Shown one piece after another: positions 1 through 7,197 of a stretch of 15,619 bases of DNA (its first letter is position 1; each line of letters begins with the position of its first letter). Source of the stretch: Planctomycetota bacterium (GTDB lineage: Bacteria; Planctomycetota; MHYJ01; JACPRB01); the NCBI GenBank assembly GCA_023261405.1, contig JAHFOZ010000064.1, forward strand, positions 1 through 15,619, read 5' to 3'. The translations under genes were made by a program, and so were the position numbers. The notes below the pieces were generated by a model. That model made no database searches. It had not been told where the DNA came from and was given only the letters and a program-made list of their open reading frames with translations.

Positions 1-1235
1 ATGTTGCGGGTGAAGGTGTTCAGGCTGTTGGCCCACCAGAACCCGGCGCCGTCGTTGGCGTCGAAACCGAGCACCTGCTTGGGCAGCCGCTTGCCGCGGC
101 GGGCGCCGACGGCGAGGTTGCGGTCGAGGACGTTGTAGACCTCGGTGCCGTCCTCCAGGAAGAAGCCGTGACCGACGCTCTTGTAGCCCACGCAGTCGCG
201 GACGACCAGGTGGTTCGTGCCGTGGATGGTGACCCAGCGGTTGTGGCTGTCCCAGATGGACGCGCCCACCACCGAACTCCCGCGCATCGAGTTCGCCGCG
301 AGGTGGAAGTGAAGGCTGTATTTTCCCAGCACGTTCTCCTTCCCCAGGTGGCGGAACTCCGCGTAGCTGATCGATCCCGCCGAGTTGCGGTGATACATCG
401 TGTGACCGCGCACCCCGCCCGGCGCCGCGGATTCGACCACGACGTTCCGGCTCAAGTTGGCCACCTCTCCGCGGTAGTCCCCTTCCCCGCGGTGCGCGTG
501 CTCGAGTGGCTGGTCAAACACGACTTTCGCGCCCTCTGCCGACTTCACCTCGCGCTCCTCGGTGAAGACCCTGCGCGGCTCCCGCGCCCCGCCGGGACGA
601 CGCGTGCCCTGCTCGTCCGGATCCCGCTGCGTGGCGGTCACGATCACCCGGTCGCCCGCCTTCCACCCGCTCACCGGCTCGGCGAGCGCCACCTCGGAGT
701 CCCCCTGTTTCGCGGAGGCCCCGAGCTTCGTCCATGTGCGGCTCATCGGCAGGCCGTGGAACTCCATCCGGCCGCCGCAGGAAACGATCGAGGGGCAGGT
801 CTCCTTGTCCATGCCCTCGAAGTACACGAGGCGGATGAGCGCCTTCGCCGTCACCGGCTCGCCGGGTCGGCCCACTTCGAGCGTCGGCCGGGGCGACCCG
901 TCATCCGGCGGCGCGAGCCTGGCCTCGCAGTCGAACCCGTCCTCGGTGGCGTGGTCGCCGCCGTGGATCTTGATGAGCCCCACGTCGAGCCGCGTGTCGC
1001 GGTCCCGCGCGAACGTGAGCGTCCCCGCGACATGGATCACGCGGATCGCGGCCTCGGAGGCGACGTCGTACGTCACGACGTGCCCCGCGCGGACCTGCAC
1101 CCGGGCGCCGGCCCCGGGCATGGCGCCGCCCTCCCAGGTGGCCGGGTCGGACCACGCGCCGCTCTTCGCTGAGCGAAGGAACTCCTGTTGCGGCGCGACG
1201 AGACCCAGGGCCGCGAGGGCGACGATCCACTTCAT
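1..1235 (-). CDS. G8-domain, CEMIP/TMEM2-like exported beta-helix protein (3' end beyond window)
   Basis: Only the first 411 residues are in the window. A short signal peptide (K2, hydrophobic residues 4-13) is followed by a G8 domain from about residue 22: the pattern SGAWSDPATWEGG..P..GA.VQVRAGHVVTYD is diagnostic. Residues 156-200 (MEFHGLPMSRTWTKLG, then VALAEPVSGWKAGDRVIV) and 278-368 (YAEFRHLG, GKYSLHFHL, NRWVTIHGTNHLVVRD, GHGFFLEDGTE) match the right-handed beta-helix core of the CEMIP/TMEM2 hyaluronidase family. The family binds or cuts extracellular polysaccharide in animals; the substrate in bacteria is not established, so a polysaccharide lyase/hydrolase or binding role is inference. 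The ATG at 1235 is chosen because AAGGAG (1242-1247) sits 6 bases upstream; this site overlaps the TAA of the preceding gene, so translation is probably coupled. The domain assignment is firm, the activity is not. Confidence 0.85.
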   Translation of the reverse strand, partial: MKWIVALAALGLVAPQQEFLRSAKSGAWSDPATWEGGAMPGAGARVQVRAGHVVTYDVASEAAIRVIHVAGTLTFARDRDTRLDVGLIKIHGGDHATEDGFDCEARLAPPDDGSPRPTLEVGRPGEPVTAKALIRLVYFEGMDKETCPSIVSCGGRMEFHGLPMSRTWTKLGASAKQGDSEVALAEPVSGWKAGDRVIVTATQRDPDEQGTRRPGGAREPRRVFTEEREVKSAEGAKVVFDQPLEHAHRGEGDYRGEVANLSRNVVVESAAPGGVRGHTMYHRNSAGSISYAEFRHLGKENVLGKYSLHFHLAANSMRGSSVVGASIWDSHNRWVTIHGTNHLVVRDCVGYKSVGHGFFLEDGTEVYNVLDRNLAVGARRGKRLPKQVLGFDANDGAGFWWANSLNTFTRN

Positions 1236-1241
1236 GGGCGG

Positions 1242-1247
1242 CTCCTT
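1242..1247 (-). promoter_or_regulatory. Ribosome binding site overlapping the upstream stop codon
   Basis: On the minus strand AAGGAG lies 6 bases before the ATG at 1235 and shares two bases with the TAA stop (1246-1248) of the sugar dehydrogenase gene. It fixes the start of the G8 protein and implies the two genes are co-transcribed. Confidence 0.75.
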
Positions 1248-4080
1248 ACTTCAGGGACTCGAGGTACGCCAGGAGATCGACCGCCTCCTGCGCGGTGAGG
1301 TGCTGGAGCAGCCCTTCGGGCATGAGCGAGGTCTGCTGGACGGCCATCCGGAGGACATCGCCCGCGGGAAGCCGGGTCTCCTTCTCGACGTCGCGCAGGA
1401 CGATCTCCTTCTCGGTCTTCGAGACGAGGATGCCGCTGTACACGTCGGAGCTCTTCGTCTGGACCACGTAGCCCGCGAACTTCGGATCCACGAACTTCGA
1501 GGGCTCGAGGAGCGACTCCAGCAGCTTCGCGCGGTCGTACTTCGCGCCGATCCTGGTGAGTTCGGGGCCCGCGGTCTCCGCGCCCGCCCCCACGCGATGA
1601 CACTTGGTGCACTGGACGGCGGGGCTTGCGTAGAGCGCCTGTCCACGCGACGCATCGCCCTTCAGCGCGAGGAGGCGCTCGGGCTTGACCGAGGTCCCCA
1701 GCCGTTCGCGACGCTTCCCGGGCGGCTCGAAGCGCTCGAAGAGATCGCGCACGAACCCCGGCGGCTTCTCGAGCGCCTTCGCGATCGCCTTTCGGCGGAC
1801 GTCCTCCGGGAGGGCGTCGAGCGACCCGATCAGGTCGAGCGCCCCGGAGGTCGAGGCGAGCAGGCGGTCGATGGAGGCCGCGTCGCCGCCGCGCAGCTTC
1901 TCGAGCGCGGACCGCTCCCCGGCGCGGGCCGCCGAGTCGCACGGCACGGCCGGGAGGGAGGCGATCCAGCGCGCGAGGAGCCGCATCCCCTTCTCGTCCA
2001 CGGTATCCGAGCCGAGCTGCGGCATCCGCCCGTGGCCGAGCTTGGAGGCGCGGAGGAGGAGCACCGACCGCGCGGGATCGCCGCCGCTCACGATCGAGGG
2101 ATCGGTGAGGTCGAACCCGCCGAGCACGGGGCGGACGCCCTGCACGCGCGTCTCCTCGAACGGGATCTCGTGACGCAGGTCGATCCGCGCCGCGCCGCCG
2201 CCGCCGAAGCGGTGGCAGTGGGCGCAGTTGACCGACAGGTACGCCCGAGCGCGCTCGTCGAGGGAGGCGGACTCGTCGTGCGGATCGACGAGCTTCTTCG
2301 CCTTTGCGACCTGCTTGGGAATGATGCCCTGCTTCTGGAAGGACTGGATCGTCTCGGGCGGAAGCTGCGCCGCGTTGAACGTGAGCGCGTAACCGGGCCA
2401 CGGATTGTGGCAGGCGAGGCAGGCGGCGCGCGCGGGCACCCTCCAGCGCCGGCCGCCGCCCAAGTCCACCTCTGCGCCCCCGGCGGGCGCCAGCGCGGCG
2501 TCGGTCTGCGCCTCGTTCCACGTGTACGTGTAGCCGTTCCACAAGCCGCCGTCGTAATGGAGGACCTGGGTCTCCACCTTGCGACCCTCGAGCGTCAGCG
2601 TCTTCACCAGGACGCTGTCCTTGGGCCACACGCTCTCCTTGGGCCACTCCTTGTTCTTGTCCACGAAGTTGATCGCCTCGCGGTTGGGGATGCCGAGCCA
2701 GCGTTGCCCCGAGGCGCCGTCGGCCCAGCGGGCGGCATGGATCGAATACGGGAGGACCCCGGCCGAAGGCGTTTCCGCCTTCAGGTCGGAGAAAATCCCG
2801 GTGGCGGAGAGCGTGCGGGGGAAGTCCGCGTTGCGCGCCGCGGCGGCGTCGTTGGGCTCGAGCCGGTGGAGGCCGCCCTTCTCGTGATCGACCATCAGGA
2901 GCTCGCCGTCCTTGTCCTCGGCGAACGCCACGATGCGCAGGCTCGTGCGCGCGACCTCCTGCCGGTCGCCGAGGGAATTCTCCTTCACCGGATTGGCCCA
3001 GACGCGTCGCGACTCCCAGTCACCGTAGAAGTAGCGGCCCTCGAAACCCTTGAGCTTCGAGCCCCGGTAGACGTACCCTCCGGTGATGGACGCGCCTTCC
3101 GGGTGCGGGATCTGGTGCGCCGGCGGGAGGATCGGGGTGGGCCCGCGCTTCGCGTCCGGGATGCAGGGGAGGGTCCCCTCCATGACGCTCCAGCCGTAAT
3201 TGCCGCCCTTCTCCGCGCAGAAGACGAGTTCCATGCGCTCCCAGCCCACGTCGCCCACCCAGAGGCGGCCGGTCTTCCGGTCCACGCTCATCCTCCAGGG
3301 GTTGCGGAATCCGTAGGCCCAGATCTCCGGCCGCGCGCCGCGGGCGTCGGCGAAGGGGTTGTCGGGGGGGATCGCGTAAGGGCGGCCGCCCTCGGAGCGG
3401 CGCACGTCGATCCGCAGCACCGACGAGAGGAGGTCGCTCACGTCCTGGCCCGTACGGAGCTTGTCGGGCGGGCTCGGGTCCTCGGCGTCGCCGGCGGAGA
3501 TGTAGAGGAAGCCGTCGTTGCCGAAGACGAGGTCGCTCCCGTTGTGGCCGCCCGTGAGCCAGGTGACGAGGACCTCCTCGCTCGCCGGATCGATCTTGGG
3601 CGGGTCGTCCGCGCTGACCTTGAAGCGCGAGACGCGCGACCCGTTCGGCAGCGGCCCCTTGCGATCGGTCGGGGCGAGGACGTACATCACGTAGCAGAAG
3701 CGGTTCTTCGCGAACTCGGGGTCGAACGCGATCGAGTAGCAGGAGGCGACCCCCTTGCAGCGCTCGACCTTGTCGAGGCCTCGGATCGCCTGGCGGAGGT
3801 CGATGAGGTAGTCGGCCTTGTCGCAGGCGGGATCGTTCCGCACCGTGTGGAGCGTCCCCTCCTCCTCGACGACGACCCAGCGCGAGTAGTCCGGCATCGG
3901 GACGAGGTGGACCGGCTTCCGGAACGTGAGGGCGGGCCAGGCCCGCACGGCGCGGAGCGGCGGCGGCGGCTCCGGGCTGCCGGTGATGCGCGACGAGATC
4001 CACGGCACGCGCCCGTCCGGGCCGGACTCCTGCGCGGCGGCCTGCAGGGCCAATGCCGCGGCGAGAAGGACGGAGCTCAT
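1246..4080 (-). CDS. PQQ-type sugar dehydrogenase fused to triple-haem cytochrome c
   Basis: A three-part exported fusion; residues are numbered from a GTG at 4092. A hydrophobic leader (SSVLLAAALALQAAAQ) is followed by a glucose/sorbosone dehydrogenase-type beta-propeller (about 45-412) with GGHNGSDLVFGNDGFLYIS and YGFRNPWRMSVD, the hallmarks of soluble PQQ aldose dehydrogenases. Residues about 425-715 resemble the SO2930-type dihaem cytochrome domain, with haem motifs C558LAC561H and C623AHC626H and a likely axial Met in GRMPQLG (M690). Residues about 810-948 match the Pirellula/Verrucomicrobium-type haem domain, with C828TKC831H and the conserved SLMPEGL (M924). Inferred role: periplasmic oxidation of a sugar with electrons passed through the haems to the respiratory chain. 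The ATG at 4080 is preferred because it starts directly on the leader; GTG at 4092 would add four residues. It is followed 10 bases later by the G8 protein gene. Confidence 0.9.
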   Translation of the reverse strand: MSSVLLAAALALQAAAQESGPDGRVPWISSRITGSPEPPPPLRAVRAWPALTFRKPVHLVPMPDYSRWVVVEEEGTLHTVRNDPACDKADYLIDLRQAIRGLDKVERCKGVASCYSIAFDPEFAKNRFCYVMYVLAPTDRKGPLPNGSRVSRFKVSADDPPKIDPASEEVLVTWLTGGHNGSDLVFGNDGFLYISAGDAEDPSPPDKLRTGQDVSDLLSSVLRIDVRRSEGGRPYAIPPDNPFADARGARPEIWAYGFRNPWRMSVDRKTGRLWVGDVGWERMELVFCAEKGGNYGWSVMEGTLPCIPDAKRGPTPILPPAHQIPHPEGASITGGYVYRGSKLKGFEGRYFYGDWESRRVWANPVKENSLGDRQEVARTSLRIVAFAEDKDGELLMVDHEKGGLHRLEPNDAAAARNADFPRTLSATGIFSDLKAETPSAGVLPYSIHAARWADGASGQRWLGIPNREAINFVDKNKEWPKESVWPKDSVLVKTLTLEGRKVETQVLHYDGGLWNGYTYTWNEAQTDAALAPAGGAEVDLGGGRRWRVPARAACLACHNPWPGYALTFNAAQLPPETIQSFQKQGIIPKQVAKAKKLVDPHDESASLDERARAYLSVNCAHCHRFGGGGAARIDLRHEIPFEETRVQGVRPVLGGFDLTDPSIVSGGDPARSVLLLRASKLGHGRMPQLGSDTVDEKGMRLLARWIASLPAVPCDSAARAGERSALEKLRGGDAASIDRLLASTSGALDLIGSLDALPEDVRRKAIAKALEKPPGFVRDLFERFEPPGKRRERLGTSVKPERLLALKGDASRGQALYASPAVQCTKCHRVGAGAETAGPELTRIGAKYDRAKLLESLLEPSKFVDPKFAGYVVQTKSSDVYSGILVSKTEKEIVLRDVEKETRLPAGDVLRMAVQQTSLMPEGLLQHLTAQEAVDLLAYLESLK

Positions 4081-4169
4081 GGTCTCAAACACCCTACCAG
4101 AAACTACGCCCCGGGTCGCCTGATCGCGGGTCGCCGTCTCCCTGCCGAGGAGGCATCAGGGGGCCTGCC
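4081..4169. other. Short gap marking the downstream edge of the glycan island
   Basis: This non-coding gap separates the lower-GC glycan genes from the high-GC dehydrogenase operon. It holds two copies of gggtcgcc (4113-4120 and 4128-4135), 15 bases apart. I see no T-rich terminator hairpin, no tRNA end and no clear promoter; the dehydrogenase may be read through from wecE or have a promoter I cannot recognise. Confidence 0.4.
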
Positions 4170-5351
4170 TTATGCGGACGGTCCGTCGGGAAGGGCTTCA
4201 GCATCAATCCCACCTGGAAACGCTTTCGTGAACCGTATCACGGATTCGCATACCAATCCGAACTCGGCCGCGGTCAAATCCGGATAGATCGGCAGCCGAA
4301 CCAGCCGATTCGACAGGTCGTCCGTAACCTCCATGGACGATCCTGTCCTCCCGAACCTTTTCCCGGCATCGGAACTGTGAAGCGGCACATAGTGGAATAC
4401 CGCACCGATGCCGTTCCCTCTCAGGGCAGCCAACAGGCCGCTCCGCTCAGCGTGGGTGCGGGTCAGCAAATAGAACAAGTGGGCGTTATGAACACACGTC
4501 GAAGGGACCACCGGCAGCGAGACCAGGCCTTCTTCGGCGAGACCACCCAACGCCGTTTCATACCGTTTCCAGATGTCCATTCGCAGGCCGTTTATCTCGT
4601 CGATATGCTGCAGTTGCGCATACAGGAAGGCCGCAACCAGTTCGCTCGGCAGATAGGATGACCCCACATCCACCCAGGTGTACCGGTCGACCAGCCCCCT
4701 GAAGAAACGCGAGCGGTTTGTACCCTTCTCGCGGATGATCTCCGCACGTTCGGCGAAACGGGGATTATTGACGACCAGGGCCCCGCCCTCGCCGGAGACG
4801 ATATTCTTGGTCTCATGGAAACTGAAGGCGGCCAGATCGCCGAGGGTGCCCAGCTTGCGCCCGCGATAACGGCTCCCCAACGCCTGGGCCGCGTCTTCGA
4901 TCACCCTCAGATCATGTCGTCGGGCGACGTCCAGGATAGTATCCATCTCGCACGCCACCCCGGCATAGTGCACGGCGACGATGGCCCGGGTGCGTGGAGT
5001 GATCGCGGCTTCGATCAGCCGTTCATCGATGTTCAGCGTATCCGGTCTGATGTCCACGAAGACCGGCACCCCGCCCCGCAATACGAATGCATTCGCGGTG
5101 GAGGCAAAAGTGTACGACGGCATGATGACTTCGTCGCCGGCCTGTATCTCCGTCAGCAAGGCGGCCATTTCAAGGGCGGCCGTGCAGGAGTGCGTGAGCA
5201 GGACGCTGCTGGAGCCATCGAGATAGCGCACGAGCTGCTCAGAACATCGTTTCGTGTATTCCCCGCCCCCGGCCAGGCGCCCGCGTTTACAGGCGTCTTG
5301 CAGGTACTCCAGTTCCGCGCCCACCATATGTGGAAAGTTGAAACGGATCAT
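4170..5351 (-). CDS. wecE: dTDP-4-amino-4,6-dideoxygalactose transaminase (DegT/DnrJ/EryC1/StrS family)
   Basis: A PLP aminotransferase that would convert dTDP-4-keto-6-deoxyglucose plus glutamate into dTDP-4-amino-4,6-dideoxy-D-galactose (dTDP-Fuc4N), a building block of surface glycans such as enterobacterial common antigen. It aligns by eye with WecE along its whole length: AGGGEYTKRCSEQL, the PLP-contact IEDAAQALGSRYRG (D153, Q156), the Schiff-base lysine K182 in FSFHETKNIVSGEGGAL, REKGTNRSRFFRG.VD.YTW.D.GSSYL, and VFHYVPLHSS. FHETKN and the REKGTNR block separate WecE from other members of the family. The C-terminus carries an extra tail of about 18 residues (KAFPGGIDAEALPDGPSA). Its ATG overlaps the stop of the GMC oxidoreductase by 4 bases (ATGA), so it is coupled to that gene. 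No rmlA/rmlB for the precursor lies in the window. Confidence 0.92.
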   Translation of the reverse strand: MIRFNFPHMVGAELEYLQDACKRGRLAGGGEYTKRCSEQLVRYLDGSSSVLLTHSCTAALEMAALLTEIQAGDEVIMPSYTFASTANAFVLRGGVPVFVDIRPDTLNIDERLIEAAITPRTRAIVAVHYAGVACEMDTILDVARRHDLRVIEDAAQALGSRYRGRKLGTLGDLAAFSFHETKNIVSGEGGALVVNNPRFAERAEIIREKGTNRSRFFRGLVDRYTWVDVGSSYLPSELVAAFLYAQLQHIDEINGLRMDIWKRYETALGGLAEEGLVSLPVVPSTCVHNAHLFYLLTRTHAERSGLLAALRGNGIGAVFHYVPLHSSDAGKRFGRTGSSMEVTDDLSNRLVRLPIYPDLTAAEFGLVCESVIRFTKAFPGGIDAEALPDGPSA

Positions 5352-6955
5352 TCTGCTGCTCCTGGTTGATCGTGCGAATATATCTTATCCACGATGCGAT
5401 AGGCATTGGCCATCGCCAGCAAGCCGACCGTCGTCCCGGGCAGGGACGGAAAGATCGAGGTGTCCACGACATGAACGTGCCTCCACGCCTTGATCCTGCC
5501 GAGAACATCCGTCTCCAGATCGCCCGACGGCTGCGCTTTCATCGGCAATGTACCTCCCACGTGGTAGGCGCCGCTGTTCAGTCTTGCCAGGGGGAGCAGC
5601 GGAAGGCAGCCGATCCTGGCAAACAGCTTCAGCAGCATGAGACCTGATGCCCACAACACCTTCAGTTGAGGAAAAGACTTCTGATGCCGGGTATGAAGGC
5701 AATTGCTGCTCGTGCGATCGGAGGAAGGCTCGACCCACAGATCATAGTGCCCCGAGTGCTCGGAATGGAAATTCACCAGGGTCAGAACGATATGGTCCGC
5801 GATGAGCCGCCTGAGGCGCGCCGCCATCCCTGCTGCATTCCCCGGCAGCTTCAGCTTCTGAAGGAGCAACTCGTTTTCCGCGGAGATCTGCACGTGCACC
5901 CAATGCTCAAGTCCGCGCCCCTTGAATTCCAGGAAGAGTGCCGGTTGCGTATTGCAGTTCGGCCAGTCCATGGGCAGTCGCCGCAGACTGAACACCGGAA
6001 TGACGAAGCCACCCCGGCTCTTGAGTTGGGCCGTCTTCCTGAATAGGCCCAGCGAATTCAATGCCACTCGGGTGCTGTTGACCGCTCCTGCCGCAAGGAA
6101 CACCCGGTCGAACTGCCCCGTGCGCTGTTGCCCTTCGACATCATGATAGGCGACCGTCACTTTCCCGTCCTTCTCCGACAGGCTATCCACCATGCAGCCG
6201 GAGAAATAATCGATCTCGCCCTTCCCGTGCAAAGCGGCGATCTCATCACCCGCCTTGTAGATCGACCTGTAAACACAGCCGGACATGCATCGTCCGCAAT
6301 ACCTGCAGCCCGCCTGCCCACCCGAAGACACGGGGCTGACCATCAACCGCGCCTGGCCGAACACCACCTCGCCCTTCTTCAGGGCCACCGCACCGTTGAG
6401 CGCATCCAGAAGGCGGTTGCCTGCGCGACTGAGCTGGAGTGCTTTGGGGGCCGATGCCAGTACCGGAAACTCCAGGCTCAAACCGTCATCGCGTGCCGAA
6501 TAGGGCAGATCCGACAGGACGATCCTGCAGTACTCCGTGAGCTCGTCAGCGTCGACCGGCCAGTCGGCCAGATCGCACGCCTGCGGTGGCAGGACTGCTG
6601 CGCTCCAGCCGACGCTCAATCCGCCGAGCGCATAGCTGAAAGGCGGAAGATTTCCGTCCGCCTTGACGGGAGCTTCGCTTCTGGACCTGCCGTAGAAGTA
6701 ATCCGATCCGAAGGCCAGCTTTCTCGGTATCGAGGAGCCGTCCTCCAATGTCGGGTTCCTGTCCAGGGCGAACTTTTCTCCGGCCGTCCACTCGTCGGGT
6801 CTCTTCCGGGCCATGCCATCGACCAGCCGAGTGCGTTCTGCATCCAGTCTCTCGCCCCAGTCGAGCACCGTTGGCTTGATGCCAAGCTTTAAAAGCGCCT
6901 TGATGGCGCCGATCGCGGACAGGCCGCTCCCGATGACCGCCACATTCGGACTCAT
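5348..6955 (-). CDS. GMC-type FAD-dependent oxidoreductase with four-cysteine cluster
   Basis: An FAD-binding N-terminus (VIGSGLSAIG, GxGxxxxG at residues 9-16) and a GMC-type C-terminus (GAYHVGGTLPM with the catalytic-type His near 465, then HVVDTSIFPSLPGTTVGLLAMANAYRI) bracket the protein, whose roughly 535-residue length is normal for the family. Residues 217-227 contain C-x2-C-x2-C-x3-C (GCRYCGRCMSGC), like the cysteine cluster found in some COG2303 dehydrogenases; whether it holds Fe-S or zinc is unknown. GMC enzymes oxidise alcohols, often sugars or polyols, so here it could oxidise a sugar hydroxyl to a keto group for later amination, but the substrate cannot be read from the sequence. 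It overlaps wecE by 4 bases and lies downstream of an APS-kinase relic. A Rossmann start at residue 5 supports the ATG at 6955. Confidence 0.85.
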   Translation of the reverse strand: MSPNVAVIGSGLSAIGAIKALLKLGIKPTVLDWGERLDAERTRLVDGMARKRPDEWTAGEKFALDRNPTLEDGSSIPRKLAFGSDYFYGRSRSEAPVKADGNLPPFSYALGGLSVGWSAAVLPPQACDLADWPVDADELTEYCRIVLSDLPYSARDDGLSLEFPVLASAPKALQLSRAGNRLLDALNGAVALKKGEVVFGQARLMVSPVSSGGQAGCRYCGRCMSGCVYRSIYKAGDEIAALHGKGEIDYFSGCMVDSLSEKDGKVTVAYHDVEGQQRTGQFDRVFLAAGAVNSTRVALNSLGLFRKTAQLKSRGGFVIPVFSLRRLPMDWPNCNTQPALFLEFKGRGLEHWVHVQISAENELLLQKLKLPGNAAGMAARLRRLIADHIVLTLVNFHSEHSGHYDLWVEPSSDRTSSNCLHTRHQKSFPQLKVLWASGLMLLKLFARIGCLPLLPLARLNSGAYHVGGTLPMKAQPSGDLETDVLGRIKAWRHVHVVDTSIFPSLPGTTVGLLAMANAYRIVDKIYSHDQPGAAE

Positions 6956-7008
6956 GACATGGCCCGCAGGATCCGGCAGAGAGGGCCAAGCCAGGGGTCA
7001 AGCCGCAT
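6952..7008 (-). other. 18-codon mini-ORF ending in an ATGA overlap with the GMC gene
   Basis: The frame ATG 7008 to TGA 6954-6952 encodes MRLDPWLGPLCRILRAMS. It begins inside the last codons of the APS-kinase relic and its stop overlaps the GMC start as ATGA. It may be the C-terminal stub of a lost gene, a coupling leader, or chance. Nothing in the peptide is recognisable. Confidence 0.25.
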
Positions 7009-7189
7009 GAGGGATGTCCCCGCGGGCTTTCAGAAGCGACACCATGTTCTCGACACAACTTTCCCACGGGTTCGATACGGTATCACACTCGAAGCCCGGA
7101 GTTTCAGCCGATTCGTACGGAGAAGAGAGGCCGCTGAAGTCCTTGCCGACCCCCTGCGTGGCCCGCGCATCCTGTGGCCCTCTGTTCAT
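6998..7189 (-). pseudogene. cysC: C-terminal remnant of APS kinase (adenylylsulfate kinase)
   Basis: The 63-codon frame from ATG 7189 matches only the last third of APS kinase. KDFSGLSSPYESAETP corresponds to the family's R/K-[DN]F[ST]G[ILV]xSxYE.PE.P, and VSNPWESCVENMVSLLKARGDI to the last helix. E. coli CysC has ELRNFTGIDSVYEAPESAE at the same place. Upstream, RGPQDARATQG looks like the conserved RDPKGLYxxARxG with D changed to G and about two codons lost, a sign of decay. The P-loop GxSGxGKST and APS-binding parts (about 130 residues) are absent, so it cannot be an active kinase. It starts 8 bases after the stop of the aminotransferase gene. APS kinase makes PAPS, the donor for the sulfotransferase encoded 2 kb upstream, so this was plausibly a working member of the cluster. 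Recognition is by motif only. Confidence 0.65.
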
Positions 7190-7197
7190 CGCGCTTC

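Noticed and set aside
4113..4135. Two gggtcgcc copies as possible attachment site of the island
   Set aside because: Only 8 bases, both on the same side of the island; no matching copy was found in the gap at the other end.
562..4287. A 1241-codon open frame on the plus strand
   Set aside because: It is antisense to the G8 and dehydrogenase genes, with Arg/Pro/Gly/Ala-rich content and no recognisable domain; an artefact of high GC at codon position 3. The minus-strand frames have clear domains and motifs.
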